A DNA stretch of 54,952 nucleotides from JAAYCI01 sp964367945 (GTDB lineage Bacteria; Bacillota; Clostridia; Oscillospirales; Ruminococcaceae). Within the stretch, counting starts at the first letter, position 1. Every line of letters begins with the position of its first letter. The translations under genes were made by a program, and so were the position numbers. Positions 1 to 7,351 of the stretch are shown one piece after another. The notes under the pieces are model-generated. The model did not search any database and was not told the DNA's origin. It worked only from the letters and a program-made list of their open reading frames with translations. Location of the stretch: positions 1 through 54,952 of the forward strand of contig CAYIZZ010000002.1 in assembly GCA_964367945.1 (NCBI GenBank). Reading direction: 5' to 3'.

Positions 1-224
1 TCCCCGGTGTGATTGCATTTGTAATGTGGTTTATCGGCCTTGAGGGCATTGTGCCATCCGTAGTATTGGTGCTATCCAGCATGCCTGCTGCCACAAATAA
101 TGTTATTTTTGCCCAGGAATATAACAAAGATATTGCTTTCACAACTCGCTGTGTTGTGCTGGGAACATTATTAACTCCTGTTTCGTTGGTACTTGCCATA
201 TGGGTAAGCGGTATTTTATTTTAG
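1..224 (+). CDS. AEC-family transporter, C-terminal fragment
   Basis: This is the 3' end of a gene that enters from the left edge; the frame is open from position 3 and no start is visible. About 74 residues remain, forming two or three hydrophobic segments. The motif MPAATNNVIFAQEY resembles the conserved C-terminal half of auxin-efflux-carrier (AEC) permeases, which move malate, other organic acids or auxin-like anions across the cytoplasmic membrane. The substrate cannot be told from this fragment. A strong terminator follows 25 bases after the stop, so it is the last gene of its transcript. Confidence 0.75.
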   Translation, partial: PGVIAFVMWFIGLEGIVPSVVLVLSSMPAATNNVIFAQEYNKDIAFTTRCVVLGTLLTPVSLVLAIWVSGILF

Positions 225-243
225 CAATATAATTTTCAGTAAT

Positions 244-286
244 AAAAAAGCACCGAGCCTCTAATCATAGGCTCGGTGCTTTTTTA
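244..286. terminator. Bidirectional intrinsic terminator
   Basis: A perfect 11-bp stem (250-260 with 269-279, GCACCGAGCCT) has an 8-base loop. A T-run follows on the plus strand and an A-run precedes it, giving a T-run on the minus strand. It can end both the rightward AEC gene and the leftward operon that finishes at 324. Confidence 0.92.
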
Positions 287-323
287 TATAGTAATTTGTT
301 TTTACTTTTAGTAATTTCACCGC

Positions 324-1247
324 TTAAAACAACTCTTTGTTTTTAATTTGAATGTCATACCATGGTGATGGAGCTTTTATTAACAGCCCACTGTATGCAC
401 TATATCGTTTATCTTCGATTGTCGGAAAGCTAATTGCGTGTGCACAAAGGCACTGATATTTGCACTTCAGTTCCCTGTTTATTGCAAGATCGCCATATTT
501 CGAGTCCCCTAATATCGGGGTATCTATCGCTGCCATTTGTGCCCTAATTTGATGGGTTCTGCCTGTGTACAGCGTGATTTCCAGCAAGGACAGCCTGCCG
601 CTTATTGCAAGTGTTTTGTAGCCTGTTTTTATTGCTTTTGCGCCTTTAGCCTTATTTTTCACCACTTTCACCGTGGATGTGCTTTGATTTTTCAATAGCC
701 ATGCGTCGATGATATCGCTTTCTGGCGAAGGCTGCCCATATACTGCGCCGATATATGTTTTCTTCAGTAGTTTTTTTTGCATTAAATCTACTATAAACTC
801 TTCTGTTTCTATATTTTTCGCCATCAGCACCACTCCGGACGTGCCTGTATCCAGCCTATGACATAGCGCCACTTCACGCGCTTGGTGCTGATTTCCATTT
901 TCTACTAGATACTGTTTCGTGCGGACCAAAAGACTATCTTCACCGGATGTTTTCTCGATAGTTATCAGCCCTGACGGCTTATTTGCCGCAATAATATTAT
1001 CGTCTTCATATAACACATCCAGTAGTCCCGAGCTGATTTTAGGCAAAAATGATTCCTCAGACAAATATAGCCGTACTTCATCGCCTTTTTTCAGACGAGT
1101 GGAAAACATCATTTTTTTTCCATTTACCTTGATTTTGTTTTGCCTAAGTGATTTGTGCCACATACCAAGACTTACTGCAGGATATGACTCTGCCAAAAAT
1201 TTATCCAGCCGCATCTCTTTTGTCTTGGTATAATATAGAGTTCTCAT
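324..1247 (-). CDS. RluA-family 23S rRNA pseudouridine synthase
   Basis: A 307-residue RluA-family enzyme that converts uridine to pseudouridine in rRNA or tRNA. An S4 RNA-binding domain spans about residues 12-65 and the catalytic domain follows. The signature HRLDTGTSG lies at about residues 130-138, with the catalytic Asp at 133. The frame is open further upstream, but I place the start at the ATG at 1247: it has GGAGG seven to eight bases before it and overlaps the TAA of the preceding membrane-protein gene (TAATG), which points to translational coupling. RluC/RluD-type specificity cannot be settled from sequence alone. It is the last gene of the leftward operon and runs to the terminator at 244-286. 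Confidence 0.88.
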   Translation of the reverse strand: MRTLYYTKTKEMRLDKFLAESYPAVSLGMWHKSLRQNKIKVNGKKMMFSTRLKKGDEVRLYLSEESFLPKISSGLLDVLYEDDNIIAANKPSGLITIEKTSGEDSLLVRTKQYLVENGNQHQAREVALCHRLDTGTSGVVLMAKNIETEEFIVDLMQKKLLKKTYIGAVYGQPSPESDIIDAWLLKNQSTSTVKVVKNKAKGAKAIKTGYKTLAISGRLSLLEITLYTGRTHQIRAQMAAIDTPILGDSKYGDLAINRELKCKYQCLCAHAISFPTIEDKRYSAYSGLLIKAPSPWYDIQIKNKELF

Positions 1248-3220
1248 TAGTTTTCCTCCGCAGGCACCGGAATCAGAGATTGCTTGCGTAAAATTTCTGC
1301 ATCCTGTATGTCCAGTGTCACCAATATCCACCCTACATCTCCATAGTCCACTTCCAATATCTCTATACTTTCATCGTTTGCTAAAAGTGCAGTTGCACCG
1401 TCTATTTTGCCGCGTGCAAATACCGAATCTTCAAAGCAAACTATCCGCCTATCACTTTTCAGTACGCCTTCATCCCACAACGCATCGCTGTAGTTTGAAA
1501 TCTTCAAAGGGTAGGTGTCTATCGGCTGTGCGTCCGAGCTGTCATATCCTGTCATCGTCTCGGTATATGGAGCGAAAACATACCATGTTTCGTCAATCTG
1601 AGCACAATACATGCTGTCCTCTAGTTCCTCAGCAAAATTCAAAAACGTGGTTTCGTCGCCTGTGATATACAACGTATTTTCATCAAAATCACCACTTGTA
1701 AGCTTTGATATATGCATCTCAATTTGGGCTTTTCGCATATCCATATCAAACCTTGCGGCAAAAGTATCATCTGTTGTCATGCCATTATCGGCCGCATACA
1801 GCGCTAAGTGAATGCCCTGTGGCAATATCTCTGTGTCTAAAGAAGCTATGGTGTCATAATTTTGGGCCAGCTGCCAAAATTCACTGTCCAGCGGTGACGG
1901 CATAATAGCCTCATACGGACGAAAAGTCTGCATTTTGATTTGCAATGCCGGTGTCAAGTCAAGCAGCTGCACAGCCACAAAAATAACTATTGCCATTTCC
2001 TTCCATTTCCCGTTAACGCGTCGCAATAAATACACACAGCACACCAGTGCTATTGTGTACCACACAGGATAAAAAAGACGTCCTGAAGATCTAAATACAG
2101 AGGCAAGCTGTATTATTATTTGTGGCAATGGCACATATGCCAACACCGCTCCATTAGCTGTAATTTGGTTTGATACAGCAAAGACTGCCAAGCACAATAA
2201 CACTATTAACAGCATCCAATGACGTTTGGCTAAAAAGACTATCTCCATGCCTTTTTTGCGCCATATCAAATCTATTATCATAACAGGTATCAGAAGTAAT
2301 ATGCCAAGACCCAAATAATTAAATCCGTCAATATTTCCAAGTACTTGGTTTTGTGCCGGAAGGAATAAGCTGTAGTTGCCATCTTTTGTTATCGGATTAA
2401 ACAACGCGTTTAAATTCATCGAGAAAAAGCCATAAGTTGTGCTACCTGCCGAAGATCCTGAAGAAAAAGCGCCTAGTATAAATCCACACAAAAGGGTTGC
2501 CAGCAAGCATATTACCATCATAATAATAGGCTCTTTCACTTTTTTATGATGGACAGCGTTCTCGGCAAGCAGTGCCAATAATATAGCAAATATCATCGGA
2601 ATAAAATACGGATGAATGGCAATGGAAAGACAGCAAATAGCCACAAATCCCCATACATAGAACTTACCCGTACGGCGATGTTTTATATACAAATACAGCG
2701 CAAGCAATATCAGCCACTGTGCACTTAGTGCGCCATGACGAAGCAATCTGTCTAAAAATATAGGCGATACAATAAACACAAGGCTGAGCGCTGCATTTTT
2801 AAACTTGCTATTTGTGAAAAGACTAAGTAATAAAGACGCCGATACACCCTGCATTACACTGCACAAAAATCCCCAAAGTCCAAAATATTGAAATGTTTGT
2901 GGTAGCATTGGGCTTAATATCTTGAAAATCACAGCAAATATCGGAATCGAATCGGTAAAGCCTACATATCCTCCAAGAGGATAGTTTATATATTCCGATA
3001 CGCCTATAGGAAAGCTCCATGGTGCGTTTCGATACAGCATCCATCCTGCATAGTGCTGCACTGTATCCATTTCAACCACGCCACCACGTAGCCATATGTC
3101 ATTTGTTACCGCCAGCGACGAAAATCCATATATCGCAAAAAAGAAAATAGCACCCAGCGCCGCGCCTATCCTCACCGGTGGTATATTCTGTATACTAGTT
3201 TTAAGCACGTTTTTTTCCAT
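1247..3220 (-). CDS. DUF6311-type polytopic membrane protein
   Basis: A 657-residue protein with about ten to twelve hydrophobic segments in its first two thirds and a soluble C-terminal domain of roughly 200 residues. The N-terminal region has an acidic residue in an extracytoplasmic loop (VEMDTVQHYAGW) followed by a PW..P.G...YPLGG..GFTDSIP pattern typical of DUF6311 proteins, which look like GT-C-fold membrane glycosyltransferases. It lies 15 bases after a DPM1-like glycosyltransferase, and the pair could build and transfer a lipid-linked sugar; that role is inferred. The start is ATG with only a distant GAGG, so coupling to the upstream gene is likely. Confidence 0.72.
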   Translation of the reverse strand: MEKNVLKTSIQNIPPVRIGAALGAIFFFAIYGFSSLAVTNDIWLRGGVVEMDTVQHYAGWMLYRNAPWSFPIGVSEYINYPLGGYVGFTDSIPIFAVIFKILSPMLPQTFQYFGLWGFLCSVMQGVSASLLLSLFTNSKFKNAALSLVFIVSPIFLDRLLRHGALSAQWLILLALYLYIKHRRTGKFYVWGFVAICCLSIAIHPYFIPMIFAILLALLAENAVHHKKVKEPIIMMVICLLATLLCGFILGAFSSGSSAGSTTYGFFSMNLNALFNPITKDGNYSLFLPAQNQVLGNIDGFNYLGLGILLLIPVMIIDLIWRKKGMEIVFLAKRHWMLLIVLLCLAVFAVSNQITANGAVLAYVPLPQIIIQLASVFRSSGRLFYPVWYTIALVCCVYLLRRVNGKWKEMAIVIFVAVQLLDLTPALQIKMQTFRPYEAIMPSPLDSEFWQLAQNYDTIASLDTEILPQGIHLALYAADNGMTTDDTFAARFDMDMRKAQIEMHISKLTSGDFDENTLYITGDETTFLNFAEELEDSMYCAQIDETWYVFAPYTETMTGYDSSDAQPIDTYPLKISNYSDALWDEGVLKSDRRIVCFEDSVFARGKIDGATALLANDESIEILEVDYGDVGWILVTLDIQDAEILRKQSLIPVPAEEN

Positions 3221-3235
3221 AAGGTGCTGATATCC

Positions 3236-4189
3236 TCACTTTGTGTCCTTTTCTTTTTTTAGAATATTGCTATCTTTTAAAATATATTGTGGGCGACGCT
3301 TTGTTTCAAGGTATGTTTTTGCCAGATACTGACCCAAAACACCGATGCAAAAAAGCTGTATACCAAACGCAAACAGCATGATAGCCACTTGTGATGCCCA
3401 GCCGGTAACAGGCTCGTAAAAAAACATTCGACGCACCACCACTACCACTGTGAATATAAGCGCCACAAAGCAGAAAAAGAAGCCAGCAAACGACGAAACA
3501 GCTAAAGGCGCAGTGGAAAACGCCACAATCCCATCAATAGAGTATAAGAACAAACGCCAAAAACTCCACTTTGTTTCACCTGCCACCCTTTCCACATTTT
3601 CATACTCCAGCCACTTTGTGGAAAATCCTACCCAGCTAAAAATACCTTTTGAAAATCGATTGTACTCGCTCATTTCTAAAATCGCATCCATCATCCTACG
3701 GCTCATCATGCGAAAATCACGTGCACCATCTACAATCTCGGTTTTAGATATTTTGTTTATAATCTTATAAAATGCTCGTGCAAAAAAGCTGCGAATTGGT
3801 GGCTCACCTTTTCTTGTGACACGTCTTGTGGCCACACAGTCGTACTCGCCGCTTTTAATATCTTCATACATCATTGGTAGCATGAATGGCGGGTCTTGGC
3901 CGTCTGCGTCCATTATAACAATATAGTCTCCGCTTGCATGCTCAAAGCCTGCCAGCATAGCCGCTTCTTTTCCAAAGTTGCGCGAAAAAGACAGGTACTT
4001 CACCCTTTTATCTTTTTCCGCCAAGCTTTTCATTACCTCGGTTGTGCCGTCTTTCGAGCCATCATTTACCAAAATGAACTCAAAATCCGCCTCGGGCATA
4101 TTATTTACTACATCACATACCATATCGTAAAAAATCGGTAGTGCTTTTTCTTCATTGTAACATGGTACCACAATGGAAAGAACGTCCAT
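3236..4189 (-). CDS. GT2 polyprenyl-phosphate glycosyltransferase (DPM1/GtrB-like)
   Basis: A 317-residue family 2 glycosyltransferase. The nucleotide-sugar-binding GT-A domain occupies about residues 1-220, with VVPCYNEE at 7-14, VNDGSKDGT at 41-49 and the metal-binding DADGQDP at 94-100. Two C-terminal membrane segments follow (about 230-255 and 265-290). This architecture matches bactoprenyl-phosphate glucosyltransferases (GtrB/CsbB/DPM1 type), which load a sugar onto the lipid carrier at the inner face of the membrane. The ATG is preceded by AGGAGG at eight bases. The downstream DUF6311 gene is a plausible partner that uses the lipid-linked sugar. Confidence 0.88.
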   Translation of the reverse strand: MDVLSIVVPCYNEEKALPIFYDMVCDVVNNMPEADFEFILVNDGSKDGTTEVMKSLAEKDKRVKYLSFSRNFGKEAAMLAGFEHASGDYIVIMDADGQDPPFMLPMMYEDIKSGEYDCVATRRVTRKGEPPIRSFFARAFYKIINKISKTEIVDGARDFRMMSRRMMDAILEMSEYNRFSKGIFSWVGFSTKWLEYENVERVAGETKWSFWRLFLYSIDGIVAFSTAPLAVSSFAGFFFCFVALIFTVVVVVRRMFFYEPVTGWASQVAIMLFAFGIQLFCIGVLGQYLAKTYLETKRRPQYILKDSNILKKEKDTK

Positions 4190-4223
4190 GTGCCGTGCCT
4201 CCTATTTTCTGCTACCACACATA

Positions 4224-5402
4224 CTATTTTTTATCATGTGGCAGTTTTTCAGCTTCATTACTTGCGCTAATATTTAAACTTTCTTCATCATTTTTATCAT
4301 CTTCACGTACTAATATCGAAATCTCGCCTATTCGATTTAAGTGTAACACAATAGTGATAGCTACCGGCAAGCCAAACAACCCCCAAAATCCAAACAGCCT
4401 TGCACCTATAAACATCGAAATCAAGGTAAGCAGCGGATAAAGGCTTATTTGATGGCCTACCACCCTGGGCTCCAGAAACTGACGAATAACTGTAATAACG
4501 CCATACAGTATAAGCAGCCCTATGCCCAAAAAATAATTTCCACTGAACAACGAGTACAGCGCCCATGGAATCATTATAGTGCCTGTACCAAAAACCGGGA
4601 TAATATCCACAATTGCCGTAATAAATGCGATTAAAAATACATTAGGTACACCCAGTATCAATAGGCCAACAGACACCTCTACAAACGTAATGGAAAGCAA
4701 GATACAATAAGCTCTTGCAAATTTTAGTAGTACATTTATTGTAAAGTCTTTTATGATCAGCAATATACGTTTTACGTTTTTTGGTATCTGAAGCGAAAGA
4801 AACCTAGTGATGACATGATAATCAGAGACAAAAAAGAATGATGATATAATGCAAATCACCACACCTGCCACCACCCACGGCACACTCACGGCAAATCCCG
4901 ACAAAACTTCAATCGCGCTTGAAGAAATCCATGCTATTGCATCTTCTATCATAGTGGCCATGTTTTCATTCATACTATCTAAAACCCCACGTATTGAAGG
5001 ATCAAGACCTAAAATGAAATCATCAGACCAGTCTATCACATCATGAATAGCAGGCTCGATATACGTATTGTACATCTGCGGTATTTCCTCAAAGCCTTGT
5101 ATAGCTAAAAGCACCAACCTAGAACCAAGAATTGCCAGCAGCCCGGCTATAATCAAATAAACTACTATCAATATCAATACTGCCGATGCTCTATATCCCA
5201 GCGGCGTTTTTTCCGCCATTTTTGTTATTAATGGATTTAATAAAGTTGCAATAAGGAACGCTATTAAAAACGGCATAAATAAGGGCATACCATACTGCAA
5301 AAGCACATAAATAATTCCCACCCAAATTGCAATATAAACACATCGGGTGATAAATCCTTGCATTTTTTTGGTATCTTTCAATTTTATATCCTTCTTCCAC
5401 AT
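4224..5402 (-). CDS. AI-2E-family (PerM/YtvI-like) membrane permease
   Basis: A 392-residue integral membrane protein of the AI-2E transporter family (UPF0118), with roughly eight membrane segments and the usual C-terminal half (GVPNVFLIAFITAIVDIIPV, then LEPRVVG and IGARLFGFWGLFGLPVA). Members include autoinducer-2 exporters, Na+/H+ antiporters and sporulation protein YtvI, so the substrate is open. The C-terminal tail is short, charged and cytoplasmic. The start is uncertain: the first ATG has no clear ribosome site, while a TTG 21 bases inside (5381) follows GAAGAAGG at a good distance. It heads the leftward operon ending at 324. Confidence 0.82.
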   Translation of the reverse strand: MWKKDIKLKDTKKMQGFITRCVYIAIWVGIIYVLLQYGMPLFMPFLIAFLIATLLNPLITKMAEKTPLGYRASAVLILIVVYLIIAGLLAILGSRLVLLAIQGFEEIPQMYNTYIEPAIHDVIDWSDDFILGLDPSIRGVLDSMNENMATMIEDAIAWISSSAIEVLSGFAVSVPWVVAGVVICIISSFFFVSDYHVITRFLSLQIPKNVKRILLIIKDFTINVLLKFARAYCILLSITFVEVSVGLLILGVPNVFLIAFITAIVDIIPVFGTGTIMIPWALYSLFSGNYFLGIGLLILYGVITVIRQFLEPRVVGHQISLYPLLTLISMFIGARLFGFWGLFGLPVAITIVLHLNRIGEISILVREDDKNDEESLNISASNEAEKLPHDKK

Positions 5403-5559
5403 ATTTTGTGCAAAAGAAAATTATTCATAATTATATGATATTATACGCTAAATTCACAAAAAATTCCATATCAAAATGTGAAAATTCCCATATTGACGAA
5501 AAATTTTCATGTATTATCAAAGTATATATAAATATTCAAACAAAATTACAAAAAATTCA

Positions 5560-5588
5560 TTGACATTATGCCACATATTCGATATACT
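5560..5588 (+). promoter_or_regulatory. Vegetative promoter of tRNA-Gln
   Basis: TTGACA (5560-5565), a 17-base spacer and TATACT (5583-5588) make a near-consensus housekeeping promoter, 21 bases before the mature tRNA. Confidence 0.85.
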
Positions 5589-5609
5589 ATATAAGCGTTC
5601 TGTTTTCGT

Positions 5610-5684
5610 TGGCCTGTCGCCAAGCGGTAAGGCACCAGACTTTGACTCTGGCATTCGTAGGTTCAAATCCTGCCAGGCCAACCA
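5610..5684 (+). tRNA. tRNA-Gln (TTG anticodon)
   Basis: A 75-base cloverleaf. The acceptor stem is 5610-5616 with 5674-5680 (seven pairs, TGGCCTG/CAGGCCA), the discriminator is A5681 and CCA is encoded at 5682-5684. The anticodon stem CCAGA/TCTGG encloses the loop CTTTGAC, giving TTG. The T-arm has GTTCAAATC. A single-gene unit with its own promoter and terminator. Confidence 0.95.
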
Positions 5685-5703
5685 CCAGCGTGACGCTGGA
5701 CTC

Positions 5704-5737
5704 AAAAAGACACCGGATATAATTCGGTGTCTTTTTT
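5704..5737 (+). terminator. Intrinsic terminator after tRNA-Gln
   Basis: A seven-base GC-containing stem (GACACCG 5709-5715 with CGGTGTC 5725-5731) is followed by six T's and preceded by an A-run. Confidence 0.88.
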
Positions 5738-5811
5738 ATATCTATTATGCTATATTTTACTTTCAAAGATTGTGAAGTATTGCCAACAAACTAAATTCAT
5801 TGTAAATGTTG

Positions 5812-5840
5812 TTGACTGATACCAACTACATGATTATAAT
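5812..5840 (+). promoter_or_regulatory. Vegetative promoter of the RpiB-like gene
   Basis: TTGACT (5812-5817), a 17-base spacer and a perfect TATAAT (5835-5840) sit 68 bases before the start codon at 5909. Confidence 0.8.
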
Positions 5841-5908
5841 ATATAAGGTAGTTATAATATTTGTAACTTCACGTATGGGTAAAATCAAGCATGTGAATAG
5901 GAGAAATT

Positions 5909-6376
5909 ATGGAAAAGAAACTTATTTTATCGTCCGATTTGGCAGGATTTGCTCTTAAAGAAGAAATCAAAGAATATGTTGAATCTCTTGGTTACGAAGT
6001 AGAGGATGTTGGCACATTGACAAGAGAAGAGCCTGTTCCTTATTTTGAAGTGGCCAAACGCATTGCTGAAAAAGTGCAAAGCGGTGAATACGAGCGTGGC
6101 ATTGTATTCTGTGGCACCGGCATGGGTGTTTCACAAGTTTGCAATAAATTCAAAGGTGTTTTCTGTGCTTTGGTAGAGTCTGAGTACACTGCTGAAAGAT
6201 GCAGAGTTATAAACAACTCTAACATCATGGCTTTGGGTGGTCTTGTTGTTACACCTCCTGTAGCAAAACGCATGGTTTCCTTATTCCTTGATACTGAATG
6301 GTGCCAAGGTGAAACACCTGAGCGTGTAGAGTTCTTGCAAAGATTGCAAAAGCCTTGCAATGATGTAGGTCAATAA
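5909..6376 (+). CDS. RpiB/LacA/LacB-family sugar-phosphate isomerase
   Basis: A 155-residue cytoplasmic isomerase of the ribose-5-phosphate isomerase B / galactose-6-phosphate isomerase family, which interconverts aldose and ketose phosphates. The catalytic loop FCGTGMGVS is intact with Cys68, and ANK-like CNKFKG follows. The N-terminal substrate motif reads SSDLAGFALK, where authentic RpiB normally has DHAG, so the substrate may not be ribose 5-phosphate. The ATG follows AGGAG and the gene is monocistronic, with a promoter at 5812 and a palindromic terminator at 6399. No sugar-transport or lac-type neighbours hint at a substrate. Confidence 0.85.
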   Translation: MEKKLILSSDLAGFALKEEIKEYVESLGYEVEDVGTLTREEPVPYFEVAKRIAEKVQSGEYERGIVFCGTGMGVSQVCNKFKGVFCALVESEYTAERCRVINNSNIMALGGLVVTPPVAKRMVSLFLDTEWCQGETPERVEFLQRLQKPCNDVGQ

Positions 6377-6398
6377 AAATCATACTAATTCATAAACA

Positions 6399-6432
6399 AA
6401 AAGAGATATATTCATATGAATATATCTCTTTT
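6399..6432. terminator. Palindromic terminator after the isomerase gene
   Basis: A perfect 34-base palindrome (AAAAGAGATATATTCAT and its complement) ends in T's. The stem is AT-rich but long, and can act on both strands. Confidence 0.75.
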
Positions 6433-6470
6433 ATTTGTTAAACCATCTGCTGACACTCTTTTATCCATAT

Positions 6471-6512
6471 AAAAATACCAAACTTCACCACTGTGCGGCA
6501 TAGTTTGGTATT
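6471..6512 (-). terminator. Terminator after the leftward gene at 6523
   Basis: An 11-bp stem (6474-6484 with 6502-6512, AATACCAAACT) has a 17-base loop. Read leftward it is followed directly by a T-run. Confidence 0.72.
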
Positions 6513-6522
6513 ATAAAAAAAC

Positions 6523-7221
6523 TTAGTCTTGTGGTTGAGTGCTTTCAGTTTTAATTTCTTCTGCACTCTTTTCTTCTGCCTCAGCTCCTGCTTTCAGCTT
6601 TTCAAATTCCCTCATAACATGCTGGTATGTGCCCATAGTTATTTCAGGCATCCCCTCGCCTGTTTCAAGGTTAAGCCCTGCTGCCTCAAATCCTTGTTTC
6701 ACAGCATCTTGAAGTTTGGCAAGCATCTCGGGATCATCGCCGGCCAAAGATGTGGCCATAAGCATAATTCTGCTGGAAACCGACTCGACAGAATACGCGC
6801 CACCCTCAGAGATATCTTCCAGTGCACCTTCGGGAGTAGTGGCCGGTGTAGGCATAGCACCCTCAAGGCTACCAAATATATCAATCAGCAAGTTTGCAGA
6901 ATTTGTGCTGATTTCAAACCCATTATGAGAAACAGTTGTTTGCTGTGCTTGTATTGTGACATTTTGCTTTACAGACGTGGTAATAAAGTCCAAAGTGGAC
7001 TCCACCCTTTCTCTGTTAAGCGCCTCTATTTGATCAGTTGTCAATTTTTTCGGTGGCTCATAAGTCACGCTTTTATCGTGACCATTTTGCTTTTCAAAAG
7101 TATCTACCCTTTTTTCAGCTTGCGCCGCCACAACGTTTTCATGATTTTGCTTAAATTCAGCCTCAGCGTTTACTTTCACTGAGCTATTTGAGTTTATATT
7201 TTGTGTGTTTGGAATTATCAT
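6523..7221 (-). CDS. Unrecognised soluble protein
   Basis: A 232-residue hydrophilic protein with no signal peptide or membrane segment that I can see. The first ~100 residues are low-complexity, rich in Asn, Gln, Lys and Glu. The middle is ordered (SANLLIDIFGSLEG), and a conserved-looking stretch SVESVSSRIMLMATSLAGDD leads into a helical C-terminus ending in an acidic tail. I do not recognise a characterised family, though the pattern resembles small proteins annotated in motile clostridia. The start is the second of two adjacent ATGs (7221), because AGGAGG lies seven bases before it and only four before the first. Its own terminator is at 6471-6512. A link to the cyclic-di-GMP gene upstream is possible but unproven. 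Confidence 0.7.
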   Translation of the reverse strand: MIIPNTQNINSNSSVKVNAEAEFKQNHENVVAAQAEKRVDTFEKQNGHDKSVTYEPPKKLTTDQIEALNRERVESTLDFITTSVKQNVTIQAQQTTVSHNGFEISTNSANLLIDIFGSLEGAMPTPATTPEGALEDISEGGAYSVESVSSRIMLMATSLAGDDPEMLAKLQDAVKQGFEAAGLNLETGEGMPEITMGTYQHVMREFEKLKAGAEAEEKSAEEIKTESTQPQD

Positions 7222-7351
7222 CATATTACCTCCTAATATACCATATGGCAACACGTCTTATCTTGTATATCGGCAGCTTCTCAGAAAACTTTAGCTTTAT
7301 TTTCATTTTTTATTTGATAATATTCCATTTTGAATTTCACTGAGACTTTTA

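Noticed and set aside
1248..1331. N-terminal extension of the RluA-family gene
   Set aside because: It lies inside the upstream membrane-protein gene and has no family match; the TAATG overlap with GGAGG marks the real start.
5517..5775. Open frames across tRNA-Gln on both strands
   Set aside because: They are accidental translations of the tRNA and its flanks.
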